NCBI GenBank assembly: GCA_016931935.1 | Contig: JAFGDW010000097.1 | Location: forward strand, 1 to 64,000 | DNA from: Candidatus Zhuqueibacterota bacterium | GTDB taxonomy: Bacteria > Zhuqueibacterota > Zhuqueibacteria > Thermofontimicrobiales > Thiofontviventaceae | Length of the DNA: 64,000 bases | Direction: 5' to 3' | In this document: positions 29,873-38,861 of the stretch, piece after piece | How the letters are laid out: every line of letters begins with the position of its first letter | How positions within the stretch are numbered: the first letter of the stretch is position 1 | Position numbers and translations under genes: made by a program | Notes under the pieces: model-generated | Databases searched by the model: none | Seen by the model: only the letters and a program-made list of their open reading frames with translations | Told to the model about the DNA's origin: nothing

Positions 29873-30832
29873 ATGAATAATTTTAATAATTTAGTTGCTC
29901 CCGATGAAAATCTTTTCTTCCATAAAAACGATCCCAATGATCCGCGAATGGGGGAGTTGGTCGGCCATGATATTAATCTGTACGATAGCGCAGAAATTAT
30001 CCTGTTGGGCTGTCCACAAGACGAAGGCGTCAAACGGAATCATGGCCGTCCCGGTGCTGCTGAAGCGCCACAATCAATTCGTCGGCAATTTTACAAGTTG
30101 CCTGTCCCGGAAGGCATGCATGATCAAGGCATCCTTGATGTTGGTGATATGAAAATCAGAGCGAACCTGGAAGATATTCACGCAGCACTGCATGATGTGG
30201 TTTATCAATTCATTTCAGATAAAAAGAAAGTTATTGTACTTGGCGGAGGCAACGATATTTCCTATCCGGATGCAAAAGCATTGTCACGCTTTGCACCAAA
30301 TCTCGTCGCTTTTAATATCGACGCCCATTTTGATGTTCGGGCAGATGAACCACGAAACAGCGGTACACCGTATCGACAATTATTGGAAGAGACGCACGTG
30401 TACCCGGATCATTTTTATGAATTGGGATTTCAACCATTGGCAAATTCGGTAACCTATAAAAATTATTTAATCCAAAAAGGTGTACACATTTGCTCGTTGA
30501 AAGAATTTCACGCGGCTGGTGTGCAACGCACATGTTTGGATATTTTAAAAAATATTTCGACTGAAGCGATTTTTTGGGGATTTGATGTGGATTCCGTGCG
30601 TGCTTCCGATGCACCGGGAGTTAGCGCTCCATCACCACTCGGGCTGTCCGCGACCAATGCGTGTGATATTGCTGCCCTGGCAGGCGCCGATCCACGTTCA
30701 CGCATTTTCGAAATAACTGAGGTAAATCCTGTTTACGATATCGATAATCGTACCAGTAAGCTCGCAGCGCTAATGGTTCTGCATTTTATAATGAGTCATA
30801 TAAAACAGGAATGCAATGCCAAGCAGGACTGA
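29873..30832 (+). CDS. Arginase/agmatinase/formimidoylglutamase family hydrolase
   Basis: VIVLGGGNDISYP, FNIDAHFDVR, FWGFDVDSVRASDAPGVSAPSPLGLS. Confidence 0.88.
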   Translation: MNNFNNLVAPDENLFFHKNDPNDPRMGELVGHDINLYDSAEIILLGCPQDEGVKRNHGRPGAAEAPQSIRRQFYKLPVPEGMHDQGILDVGDMKIRANLEDIHAALHDVVYQFISDKKKVIVLGGGNDISYPDAKALSRFAPNLVAFNIDAHFDVRADEPRNSGTPYRQLLEETHVYPDHFYELGFQPLANSVTYKNYLIQKGVHICSLKEFHAAGVQRTCLDILKNISTEAIFWGFDVDSVRASDAPGVSAPSPLGLSATNACDIAALAGADPRSRIFEITEVNPVYDIDNRTSKLAALMVLHFIMSHIKQECNAKQD

Positions 30833-31074
30833 AATTGAAGATATGACATAAAAATTAGATAATCGATGTGAATTTTTCAATTGACGTTTTCACACGCGTG
30901 TCAAAAAAATCGGGGCTTTAATAGCTAACATTTAAGCTAATAGTTAGGGAAAAAAAGTATTCCGGGAGATATTGGGACGTTTATTGACTTCTTACACTGA
31001 ATTATCTTGTGTCGATGCAACATCTGTGAATATTTGGTGGATCAGCATATCGATTAAAAGCATAAGCTGCTTCA

Positions 31075-31272
31075 TCAGATTGACTGGATTTTTTTATACA
31101 TCGGAAATACATTTTCCTGTAAGTATTTCATATCACGAACCAATGTCCGCAATTCACATTGGTCTGCCCTTGATTCCAAATTTTGTATTGCAATATCCAA
31201 TGCTCGGGAAATAACGAACTGCCCCCGAAGCGAATGTAAAAAATCATACCCTTCCCGGTTTTCCATCTTCAT
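31075..31272 (-). CDS. Hypothetical small protein (65 aa)
   Basis: SD-like aggagatga before ATG; same strand and short gap after the 135-aa ORF. Confidence 0.5.
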   Translation of the reverse strand: MKMENREGYDFLHSLRGQFVISRALDIAIQNLESRADQCELRTLVRDMKYLQENVFPMYKKIQSI

Positions 31273-31309
31273 CTCCTCTGTGTTGCAATGTCACTGGCAG
31301 ATGGGATTT

Positions 31310-31717
31310 TTATGTCATCTCGTGATGATAAGGACTTTCATCGGACGACACAAGTACTGCCAATAAGAGCTGGTTGAATAACATATCCGGGAGATTCAAA
31401 ATCCGACCACAATCACAGAACACATCCTCCCCAGCATGCATATCAATGTAACGCATGCGGTCCAGTTTTAGCCGGCGTTCGGGGTTCTGCTTCAGAATTT
31501 CAGCACGTCGCAACAGCTTGTTTTTGACGGCTTCGGGCAGATCGCGTTCAATGATGATTTCGTTAAGAAGTTTAGTGAAATCTTCTTTTTGTTGGGAGCC
31601 TCTAAGTTCGCGTATTCGTCTTGTAAGCCGTTCTCGTTTGAAGTGGTAAAGTGTGTACCGAATGCCACACACACATTGAATCAGGACCGATGCCATAAAT
31701 GCTCCTTTGTCAAGCAA
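31310..31717 (-). CDS. Hypothetical protein with two CxCG knuckles (possible zinc binding); start perhaps MASVLIQ
   Basis: CVCGIRY near N-terminus, CDCGRI near C-terminus, charged helical middle; SD-like aaaggagc upstream. Confidence 0.6.
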   Translation of the reverse strand: MLDKGAFMASVLIQCVCGIRYTLYHFKRERLTRRIRELRGSQQKEDFTKLLNEIIIERDLPEAVKNKLLRRAEILKQNPERRLKLDRMRYIDMHAGEDVFCDCGRILNLPDMLFNQLLLAVLVSSDESPYHHEMT

Positions 31718-32106
31718 CCAGTTGCACCATTATAATTAGTCATGATTACGCCTGGTTTGCTGTTCGGTTACAATAGTATTGCATCATTGTGATAATAGTG
31801 TCACATGTGTGAAATTCCTATTGCATGTTTTGATACCGTTGCTTACATTGATGGCACGTCGACGATGTTTGACGAAAATCAATGGTAAGCATGATTAATT
31901 TGTTGAGAACAATTTAATCGGGATTATGGCTGTAAAACAATGCATTATTTAAATTAAACTATAAAATAAAAAAGGAGGGAACAACTCTTATTAATTACCA
32001 CCGTAACCCGATTTATTCCTAATATACAGTATCAAATCAAAAATGTCAATATTATTTTCGTTAACATTAAAAATACTGAACGCGTAAACAAATTAGGAAA
32101 ATAAGC

Positions 32107-33663
32107 ATGGAAGAAACCATTCTGGCAATTGACAATGGCACACAGAGTATTCGTGCGATGCTGTTTAATGCTCGAGGTGAATTGCTTTCAAAATCTCAGG
32201 TTCATATTGAACCCTATTTTAGTATTCAGGCAGGCTGGGCAGAGCAAGAGCCTGGTTATTTCTGGGACAAGCTTGCACTGGCGTGTCAGAAATTATGGCA
32301 GCAGTCTGGTAATATGAAATCGACAGTAAAAGCGGTATGTCTGACTACGCAGCGTAGTACATTAATTAATGTTGACAAAAATGGACAAGCTCTACGTCCG
32401 GCTATTCACTGGCTTGATCAACGGAGAGTTGAAAAACGGCGAGTTACAAATCCGTTACTGCATGCAATCATAAAATTAATCCGTATGGGCGATACAGTGG
32501 CGTTTGCGTTTGCCGAATGTGAATCAAACTGGCTTCGAGAAAATCAGCCGGATATCTGGGAGAAAACGCATAAATATCTGTTTTTATCCGGTTATCTCAC
32601 ATGGCAGTTAACCGGTAATTTTGTCGATTCCATCGGTTGTCAGGTAGGGTATGTTCCGTTCGATTATAAAAATTTACGCTGGGCCAAGAGCGGGCATCTC
32701 AATCGGAAATTATTTCCCATGGAGATGGACAAACTCCCTGAACTTGTACCGCAAGGACAGGTTTTGGGCGTGATTACAAAACAGGCAAATCAGAAAACCG
32801 GTATTCCTGAAGGTCTTCCGCTGATTGCTGCCGCTGCGGATAAAGCGTGCGAAATACTTGGCGCTGGGTCGTTAAATCCGGAGACAGCCTGCCTGAGTTA
32901 TGGAACAACCTGCACGACTTCCATCATGACGCGTAAATATGTTGAAGTTATCCCAATGATTTCACCATTCCCTAGTGCTATCCCACAAACATACAATACT
33001 GAAATCCAAATTTATCGCGGTTACTGGCTTGTCAGTTGGTTTAAAAATGAATTTGGTCATGCAGAGCAAAACCAGGCGGCAGAATTGAATGTCCCTGTGG
33101 AATCACTATTCGATGATATGATTAAAGATGTTCCTCCCGGTTCCATGGGGCTGATGCTGCAACCCTACTGGACACCGGGCGTGAAAGTTCCGGGTCCTGA
33201 AGCAAAAGGTGCGATTATCGGCTTTGGAGATGTTCATACCCGTGCGCATATGTACCGATCCATTCTTGAAGGTCTGACGTTTTCATTACGCGAAGGCACC
33301 GAGAAAACCGAACGTCGATCCGGCATTCCCATAACCAGTTTGCGAGTATCGGGCGGTGGCTCACAAAGCGATCAGGCCATGCAAATTACCGCGGACATTT
33401 TTAACAAGCCGGCCAGCCGTCCGCATATTTATGAAACCTCCGGGCTGGGTGCAGCGATCGACGCGGCTGTAGGAATCGGGTGGTTTAGTGATTTCCCGGC
33501 AGCAGTCAGCGCTATGACGCGGATTGGCAGGACATTTGAGCCGAATCATAAAAACACAGATATTTATGAACAGTTGTATCAGCGTATATACAAAAAAATG
33601 TATGGACGATTGCAGCAACTTTATCATGATATTAAAGACATTACCGGCTATCCCGAGCGGTAA
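32107..33663 (+). CDS. FGGY-family carbohydrate kinase
   Basis: ILAIDNGTQSIRAMLF, WLDQRR, GTTCTTSIMT, RVSGGGSQSDQAMQITADIFNKP. Confidence 0.9.
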   Translation: MEETILAIDNGTQSIRAMLFNARGELLSKSQVHIEPYFSIQAGWAEQEPGYFWDKLALACQKLWQQSGNMKSTVKAVCLTTQRSTLINVDKNGQALRPAIHWLDQRRVEKRRVTNPLLHAIIKLIRMGDTVAFAFAECESNWLRENQPDIWEKTHKYLFLSGYLTWQLTGNFVDSIGCQVGYVPFDYKNLRWAKSGHLNRKLFPMEMDKLPELVPQGQVLGVITKQANQKTGIPEGLPLIAAAADKACEILGAGSLNPETACLSYGTTCTTSIMTRKYVEVIPMISPFPSAIPQTYNTEIQIYRGYWLVSWFKNEFGHAEQNQAAELNVPVESLFDDMIKDVPPGSMGLMLQPYWTPGVKVPGPEAKGAIIGFGDVHTRAHMYRSILEGLTFSLREGTEKTERRSGIPITSLRVSGGGSQSDQAMQITADIFNKPASRPHIYETSGLGAAIDAAVGIGWFSDFPAAVSAMTRIGRTFEPNHKNTDIYEQLYQRIYKKMYGRLQQLYHDIKDITGYPER

Positions 33664-33834
33664 CTAAAATTATTTATGGACTACAAGTTTAAAACGAACA
33701 AGATTATGAATCAGATGTTTTTTTGCGAATCAGAATTGTAAACATTCTTCATAAATGTGGCGATATTATTTATGCAAATAAGCATGAATGTTGGTATTAA
33801 AAATGTCACATCAAATTAACACATAAAAGGGAGT

Positions 33835-35040
33835 ATGAGTATGCAAGCAGTGATGATGGTGGCGGGAAAAAGTACGCGCACCTATCCACTAACATTGACA
33901 CGTCCAAAACCATTGTTGCCAATTATCAATCGGCCGATGATTTATTTTAACCTGGATCAGATGGTTGGACTGGTTGATGAAGTCGTGTTGATCGTCGGCT
34001 ACCGGAAAGATAAGATCGAAGATCTGCTCGGCGAAGAATACAAAGGCATGGCGATCATTTATCAGGAACAGAAAGAACAGTTGGGAACCGGGCATGCGGT
34101 TTTACAGGCAGCGCCTCATATCACCGACCGGTTTCTTGTATTAAATGGTGATGATTTGTTTGCTCGCGTTGATATGGAAAAAATTTCCGAATTTCCGTAT
34201 GGTGCATTAGCCATGCAAGCTCCTAATCCACAGGATTTTGGTGTTATGACGACGAATGAAAAGGGACAGCTTGTTAAAATGGTGGAGAAACCAAAGGAAT
34301 TTGTTAGCGACCTTGTGAACGTGGGGTGCTATGTGTTCGAACCGGATATTTTTGATGTGCTTGAAAATTTGCAGCCATCCATTCGTGGTGAAATTGAATT
34401 GCCGGATGCTGTTTTGGGGATAGCTAAAAAAGAACCGGTTCAAGTGGTTCCCCTTGCAGGCTACTGGTTGCCCACCGGTTATCCCTGGTATATGCTAACC
34501 ACGGAGCGCTACTTGTACGATCACTACGATCTGGAATATAAAATTGAAGGTGAAATTGAATCCGGTGTTTCAATTGAAGGCAACGTAGCAATTGGGCCTA
34601 ACACGATTGTCAAAACAGGCGTTCACATTCAGGGACCGGTAACAATTGGTGCAAATTGCGTGCTGGAAAATGATGTGGAAATAAAGCCGTACACCAGTAT
34701 TGGAAATGGCGTTGCTATTGGCGCTAATAGCCTGTTGGAAGGTTCAATCCTGTTCAATCGTGTCAAAGTAGGCCTGGATGCCAGTGTCAGCTACTCGGTC
34801 GTGGGAGAAAATGTCTTAATTAACGATAATTGCAATTTACTATCAACGAGTAAAAATGGTGCGAATGTTCACTCAATGGTTAAGGAAAAATTGGTAGACA
34901 CCGGACTTGCACAATATGGCGCCACGCTGGCTGATAATGTGTTCCTTCGTAAAGGAGTGACTGTACAACCTGGCGTGAAAGTTTGGCCAGGCAAGCAAAT
35001 TCCCGAAGGCAAAATGGTTGACTCAGATCTAATGGATTAA
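33835..35040 (+). CDS. Sugar-phosphate nucleotidyltransferase with C-terminal left-handed beta-helix
   Basis: QAVMMVAGKSTRTYPLTLTRPKPLLPIINRPMI; hexapeptide repeats GVSIEGNVAIGPNTIVKTGVHIQGPVTIG. Confidence 0.9.
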   Translation: MSMQAVMMVAGKSTRTYPLTLTRPKPLLPIINRPMIYFNLDQMVGLVDEVVLIVGYRKDKIEDLLGEEYKGMAIIYQEQKEQLGTGHAVLQAAPHITDRFLVLNGDDLFARVDMEKISEFPYGALAMQAPNPQDFGVMTTNEKGQLVKMVEKPKEFVSDLVNVGCYVFEPDIFDVLENLQPSIRGEIELPDAVLGIAKKEPVQVVPLAGYWLPTGYPWYMLTTERYLYDHYDLEYKIEGEIESGVSIEGNVAIGPNTIVKTGVHIQGPVTIGANCVLENDVEIKPYTSIGNGVAIGANSLLEGSILFNRVKVGLDASVSYSVVGENVLINDNCNLLSTSKNGANVHSMVKEKLVDTGLAQYGATLADNVFLRKGVTVQPGVKVWPGKQIPEGKMVDSDLMD

Positions 35041-35144
35041 AAAAATAAAGTTACTATTATAATTCTTTCGGTCGAATTGAACTTTGCGACGAAATTGAGT
35101 GACCGGCTGAAGATTAAAAGTTTAACTTCTGATGAGAAAAGAAT

Positions 35145-35178
35145 TAAACCAGGTTTTCGTTGAAATACCTGGTTTTTT
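35145..35178 (+). terminator. Intrinsic terminator
   Basis: aaaccagg-N14-cctggttttttcg. Confidence 0.8.
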
Positions 35179-35227
35179 CGTTTGTGCACTATAAAAATTT
35201 TAATCGTCAATGAATTCGGAACAAAAA

Positions 35228-35542
35228 TTACTCAACTATTACGGCAGTTCCATACGCCAGTATTTCAGAAGCGGCGCCCATAATAAAACTGGTTGTGAAG
35301 CGAAGGCCAATTACTGCATTTGCCCCTAAAGTAGACGCCTCAGCAATCATTCGATCAAGTGCCTGTTCCCTGGCTTCACCCATTAGTTTGGTGTACTCTT
35401 CAATTTCGCCACCAAAAATATTCTTTAAGCCGGCCATAATATCATTGCCGATATGGCGGGCCCGGATTGTGTTACCTCGTACAATTCCCAGTGATTTGAT
35501 AATGGTTTTGCCCGGAATCGATTCAGTCGTAACAAGAATCAT
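35228..35542 (-). CDS. YbjQ/UPF0145 family protein
   Basis: TTESIPGKTIIKSLGIVRGNTIRARHIGNDIMAGLKNIFGGEIEEYTKLM...EASTLGANAVIGLRFTTS. Confidence 0.9.
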   Translation of the reverse strand: MILVTTESIPGKTIIKSLGIVRGNTIRARHIGNDIMAGLKNIFGGEIEEYTKLMGEAREQALDRMIAEASTLGANAVIGLRFTTSFIMGAASEILAYGTAVIVE

Positions 35543-36006
35543 CGTTTTATCTCCTTATATGGATCGCTAATTCGGATGCGGAGTTTTTCCCGGAATACAG
35601 ACACTACAAGCAGTACTAATCCGCCCAATAGCGCAATTATTCCGATTTTAATGATTGTCTCAATCTGTGAATCCGCAATTATGGATTCTACGGTTTTGAA
35701 TAAACCATAGGTAATGAGAATAACTGCGCCGATGGAAAAAACTATCCAGGCAATTCCCCGTTCAATGCGGTTGTACACGTTCATCCAGTAGTTATCCCAC
35801 ACTTCATCCGGTGGTGATTTAAGCTTCATGGATTGTGTCACCTCCTTCAATTGTTTATATTCCTGCCAGTCCGTTCGAAATTCTGCGTACTCATTTATCA
35901 GTTTTTCGAACTCTTGTTTTTCGGAAAAGGAGAGTTCATTATCCAATGCCCCCATCATTAAAATATTAAATCGTTCGCGGTTGATATTATCGACGGATTT
36001 ATTCAT
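35539..36006 (-). CDS. Predicted anti-sigma factor, two TM helices
   Basis: Immediately follows and overlaps the ECF sigma gene; acidic N-terminal domain; TM segments IAWIVFSIGAVILITYGLF and IIKIGIIALLGGLVLLVVSVF. Confidence 0.75.
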   Translation of the reverse strand: MNKSVDNINRERFNILMMGALDNELSFSEKQEFEKLINEYAEFRTDWQEYKQLKEVTQSMKLKSPPDEVWDNYWMNVYNRIERGIAWIVFSIGAVILITYGLFKTVESIIADSQIETIIKIGIIALLGGLVLLVVSVFREKLRIRISDPYKEIKR

Positions 36007-36583
36007 GCCAGTACCTCTCAAGTTGCTTTTTCAGAGCCTGTCGGGCATTGAACAATCTCGACATAACTGTTCCCGTGGGAATATCCAGCATCTCGGCGAT
36101 TGTTTTATACGGCAGGTCCTGAATATCCTTCAATACAATAATCTCCCGTTCATGTGGCTTCAGGGCATTGAGTCCTTCCCATACTTTATCGTGCAGTTCC
36201 TGTCGATCGAGCAGGGTTGCAGCATCCGGAGACGGATCAGAAATGGCCTTTAATGTGGGTTCACCGATTTCGGAAAATGACCTTGCATGTCGCGCGGTAT
36301 CGCGTTGGTAATTGAAGCACAAGTTCCGTAATATGCGATAGTACCACGGAAAGAACGGTCGCAAAACATCGATTTTAGCAATCGACTTCCAGGTTCTAAC
36401 AAAAGCATCCTGCGACAGATCCAATGCTGCTTCGGGTACACCAACAATGCCTAATGCACAGAAATAGGCGCGTTCTTTATAATGCTGCACCAATACACCA
36501 AAGGCGTGTTTATCACCGTGCTGGCATTTCACAATAATCGATTGCTCGTCGAAATCCGAATCGTCCGTCATTGTCGAACTCAC
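35999..36583 (-). CDS. ECF-type RNA polymerase sigma factor
   Basis: Region 2 DLSQDAFVRTWKSIAKID; region 4 REIIVLKDIQDLPYKTIAEMLDIPTGTVMSRLFNARQALKKQL. Confidence 0.93.
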   Translation of the reverse strand: MSSTMTDDSDFDEQSIIVKCQHGDKHAFGVLVQHYKERAYFCALGIVGVPEAALDLSQDAFVRTWKSIAKIDVLRPFFPWYYRILRNLCFNYQRDTARHARSFSEIGEPTLKAISDPSPDAATLLDRQELHDKVWEGLNALKPHEREIIVLKDIQDLPYKTIAEMLDIPTGTVMSRLFNARQALKKQLERYWHE

Positions 36584-36874
36584 CTTTCAGGAAGAAGTAC
36601 ACCACATCGGAAGAATTATTCGGAATAAGTTAAAAAAAATTTATTGGAAATTCAATGATTATTTTGTTGCTATTTTTTGAATCGATAAATATCCAGCTTT
36701 GGTTCCTTAAATATTCTAATTTGTGATTCACATGCCTGATTGATGTTTAGTGCTTGATTTCTTAATTATTTCTCAGTATATTTTTATCATTATAATTGAC
36801 TTGATATTTATAAAGCGATCAAAATACAATAATAGATTAAGGAAAGCTAATAGCAAATCAAAGGGAGGTTCATT

Positions 36875-38548
36875 GTGACACGAGTTCTTTTTTTCATGAT
36901 GTGTTGTGTACTGTTGCTTAAAATCAGCGGTTGTAGCAAAAAAGTGATTGAGTCCGTCGCCGATCCGAGAGAGGTGAAAGCACAGGTTGATAAATTTGCT
37001 CCCGTGGTAATTCAATATGATACCACCATCCTTGATGAAAATGAAACCGCTGCTTTGCACAAAATTGTGGAAGCGGCAATAATTATGGATGAAATATTCC
37101 TGCATCAGGTCTATGCAGAAAATCCAGCCATCCGTGAAGCGTTAATGAAATCCACCGACCTGGAATTAGTGCCCCACAAACAATTATTCAATATTATGTT
37201 CGGTCCATTCAATCGATTGGAAAATGATAAGCCGTTTATTAATAAAAATCTAAAACCGGATGGCGCCAATTTCTATCCTGAAGATATGACGAAAGAAGAG
37301 TTTATAAGTTGGATCACAGATCACCCTGAAGATAAAGAATCATTCGAACATGTATTTACAAAAATTGAACGCCAGGGTGATTCACTTAGTGCAATACCCT
37401 ATTCAGAAGCATATAAAGAGTGGCTGGAACCAGCCGCAACATTGCTAAAAGAAGCTGCACACCTTACAAAAAATGAATCGCTCAAGCGTTATCTCACAAG
37501 TCGCGCCGCGGCGTTTCTTAGTAATGACTATTATCAATCCGATATGGATTGGATGGATCTGGATAGCCAGATCGAAGTGGTGATTGGACCGTATGAAGTA
37601 TACGAAGACAAGATGTTCAACTACAAAGCATCGTTTGAATCATTCGTAACCATCGTCGATCCGGCGGAGAGTAAAAAATTAGCGGTTGTTGCCAAACATC
37701 TTAAGGAATTGGAAAAAGCGCTTCCATACGCGGAAAAATATAAAAATTTTGAACGCGGCAGTGAATCGCCCGTGAAAGTAGTACAGGAAGTATTTAGCGC
37801 GGGTGATACCAAGGCGGGTGTGCAAACGCTGGCATTTAATCTGCCAAACGATGAACGGGTTCGGGAGGCCAAGGGCAGCAAAAAAGTGATGCTAAAAAAT
37901 ATTGCTCATGCCAAATTCGATAAAATTTATATGCCGATTGCAAATATTGTGCTTGCGGCCGATATGCTTGAGTTGCTTTCATTTGATGGCTGGTACACAC
38001 ATATTTTGATGCACGAGGTGACACATGGCCTGGGACCGGGGATGCTCAAACAAGAAGATGGCAGCAGCGTTCCTGCATCAAAATTATTGAAAGAAACCTA
38101 TTCCGCCATCGAAGAATGCAAAGCGGATGTGGGTGGAATGTATACGTTTGCCTATTTATGCAAAAAAGGGATATTCCCGGTGTCTCAGGAAAAGGGAATT
38201 TATCCGACATACTTGGCTGGCATTTTTCGATCCGTTCGTTTTGGCGCAGATGAGGCCCATGGGATTGCTAATATGATCGCTTTCAATTATATTCTAGAAC
38301 AAGGTGGATTTGAATACATTGGTGAAATTGAAAAGTTCAAAGTGAATGACAAAAAAATTCGCGATGCAGTAAGCAACTTGCTCAACAATTTGTTGTCAAT
38401 CGAAGCGACTGGAAATTATGATGCAGCAATTGAATTAATTAACAATTACGGTGCAATGCCAGAAAATATGAAAACTGTCATCGCGAAATTAGCCAATGTC
38501 CCGGTGGATATTCGCCCAGAATTTGAAATCATCGGAACCCTTCAGTAA
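36875..38548 (+). CDS. M49-like (dipeptidyl-peptidase III superfamily) zinc metallopeptidase, predicted lipoprotein
   Basis: HEVTHGLGPG zinc motif, EECKADVGG second motif, lipobox KISGC; GTG start. Confidence 0.82.
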   Translation: MTRVLFFMMCCVLLLKISGCSKKVIESVADPREVKAQVDKFAPVVIQYDTTILDENETAALHKIVEAAIIMDEIFLHQVYAENPAIREALMKSTDLELVPHKQLFNIMFGPFNRLENDKPFINKNLKPDGANFYPEDMTKEEFISWITDHPEDKESFEHVFTKIERQGDSLSAIPYSEAYKEWLEPAATLLKEAAHLTKNESLKRYLTSRAAAFLSNDYYQSDMDWMDLDSQIEVVIGPYEVYEDKMFNYKASFESFVTIVDPAESKKLAVVAKHLKELEKALPYAEKYKNFERGSESPVKVVQEVFSAGDTKAGVQTLAFNLPNDERVREAKGSKKVMLKNIAHAKFDKIYMPIANIVLAADMLELLSFDGWYTHILMHEVTHGLGPGMLKQEDGSSVPASKLLKETYSAIEECKADVGGMYTFAYLCKKGIFPVSQEKGIYPTYLAGIFRSVRFGADEAHGIANMIAFNYILEQGGFEYIGEIEKFKVNDKKIRDAVSNLLNNLLSIEATGNYDAAIELINNYGAMPENMKTVIAKLANVPVDIRPEFEIIGTLQ

Positions 38549-38861
38549 GACCACAATTTTTCCGAACAGCGGGAATTGGATTACAACTGATTCCTGCTGT
38601 TTCTCCGAATCACTCATTTCAATTCCAAACCCAAACTGCGGTAATCATCAGCAATTTTGCAGTTCCACAAAATGTCTCGGGTTACGAGAGTCAAAGCCAA
38701 CTTGAAATAAATGTTCATTTTCTAAAAAATTAATAATTATTCTTTTTTATCCGCAAATTAAAAGTTTTATATGTAATAATACGATCACACTATTGTGCAA
38801 AAAACAATTCATGATTTGCAAAAGGATAATTGAAACTTTACCTAAATCGGGAAACTGGGGG

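Noticed and set aside
30972-31214. 80-aa plus-strand ORF
   Set aside because: Antisense to a better-supported minus-strand ORF with SD; composition not protein-like.
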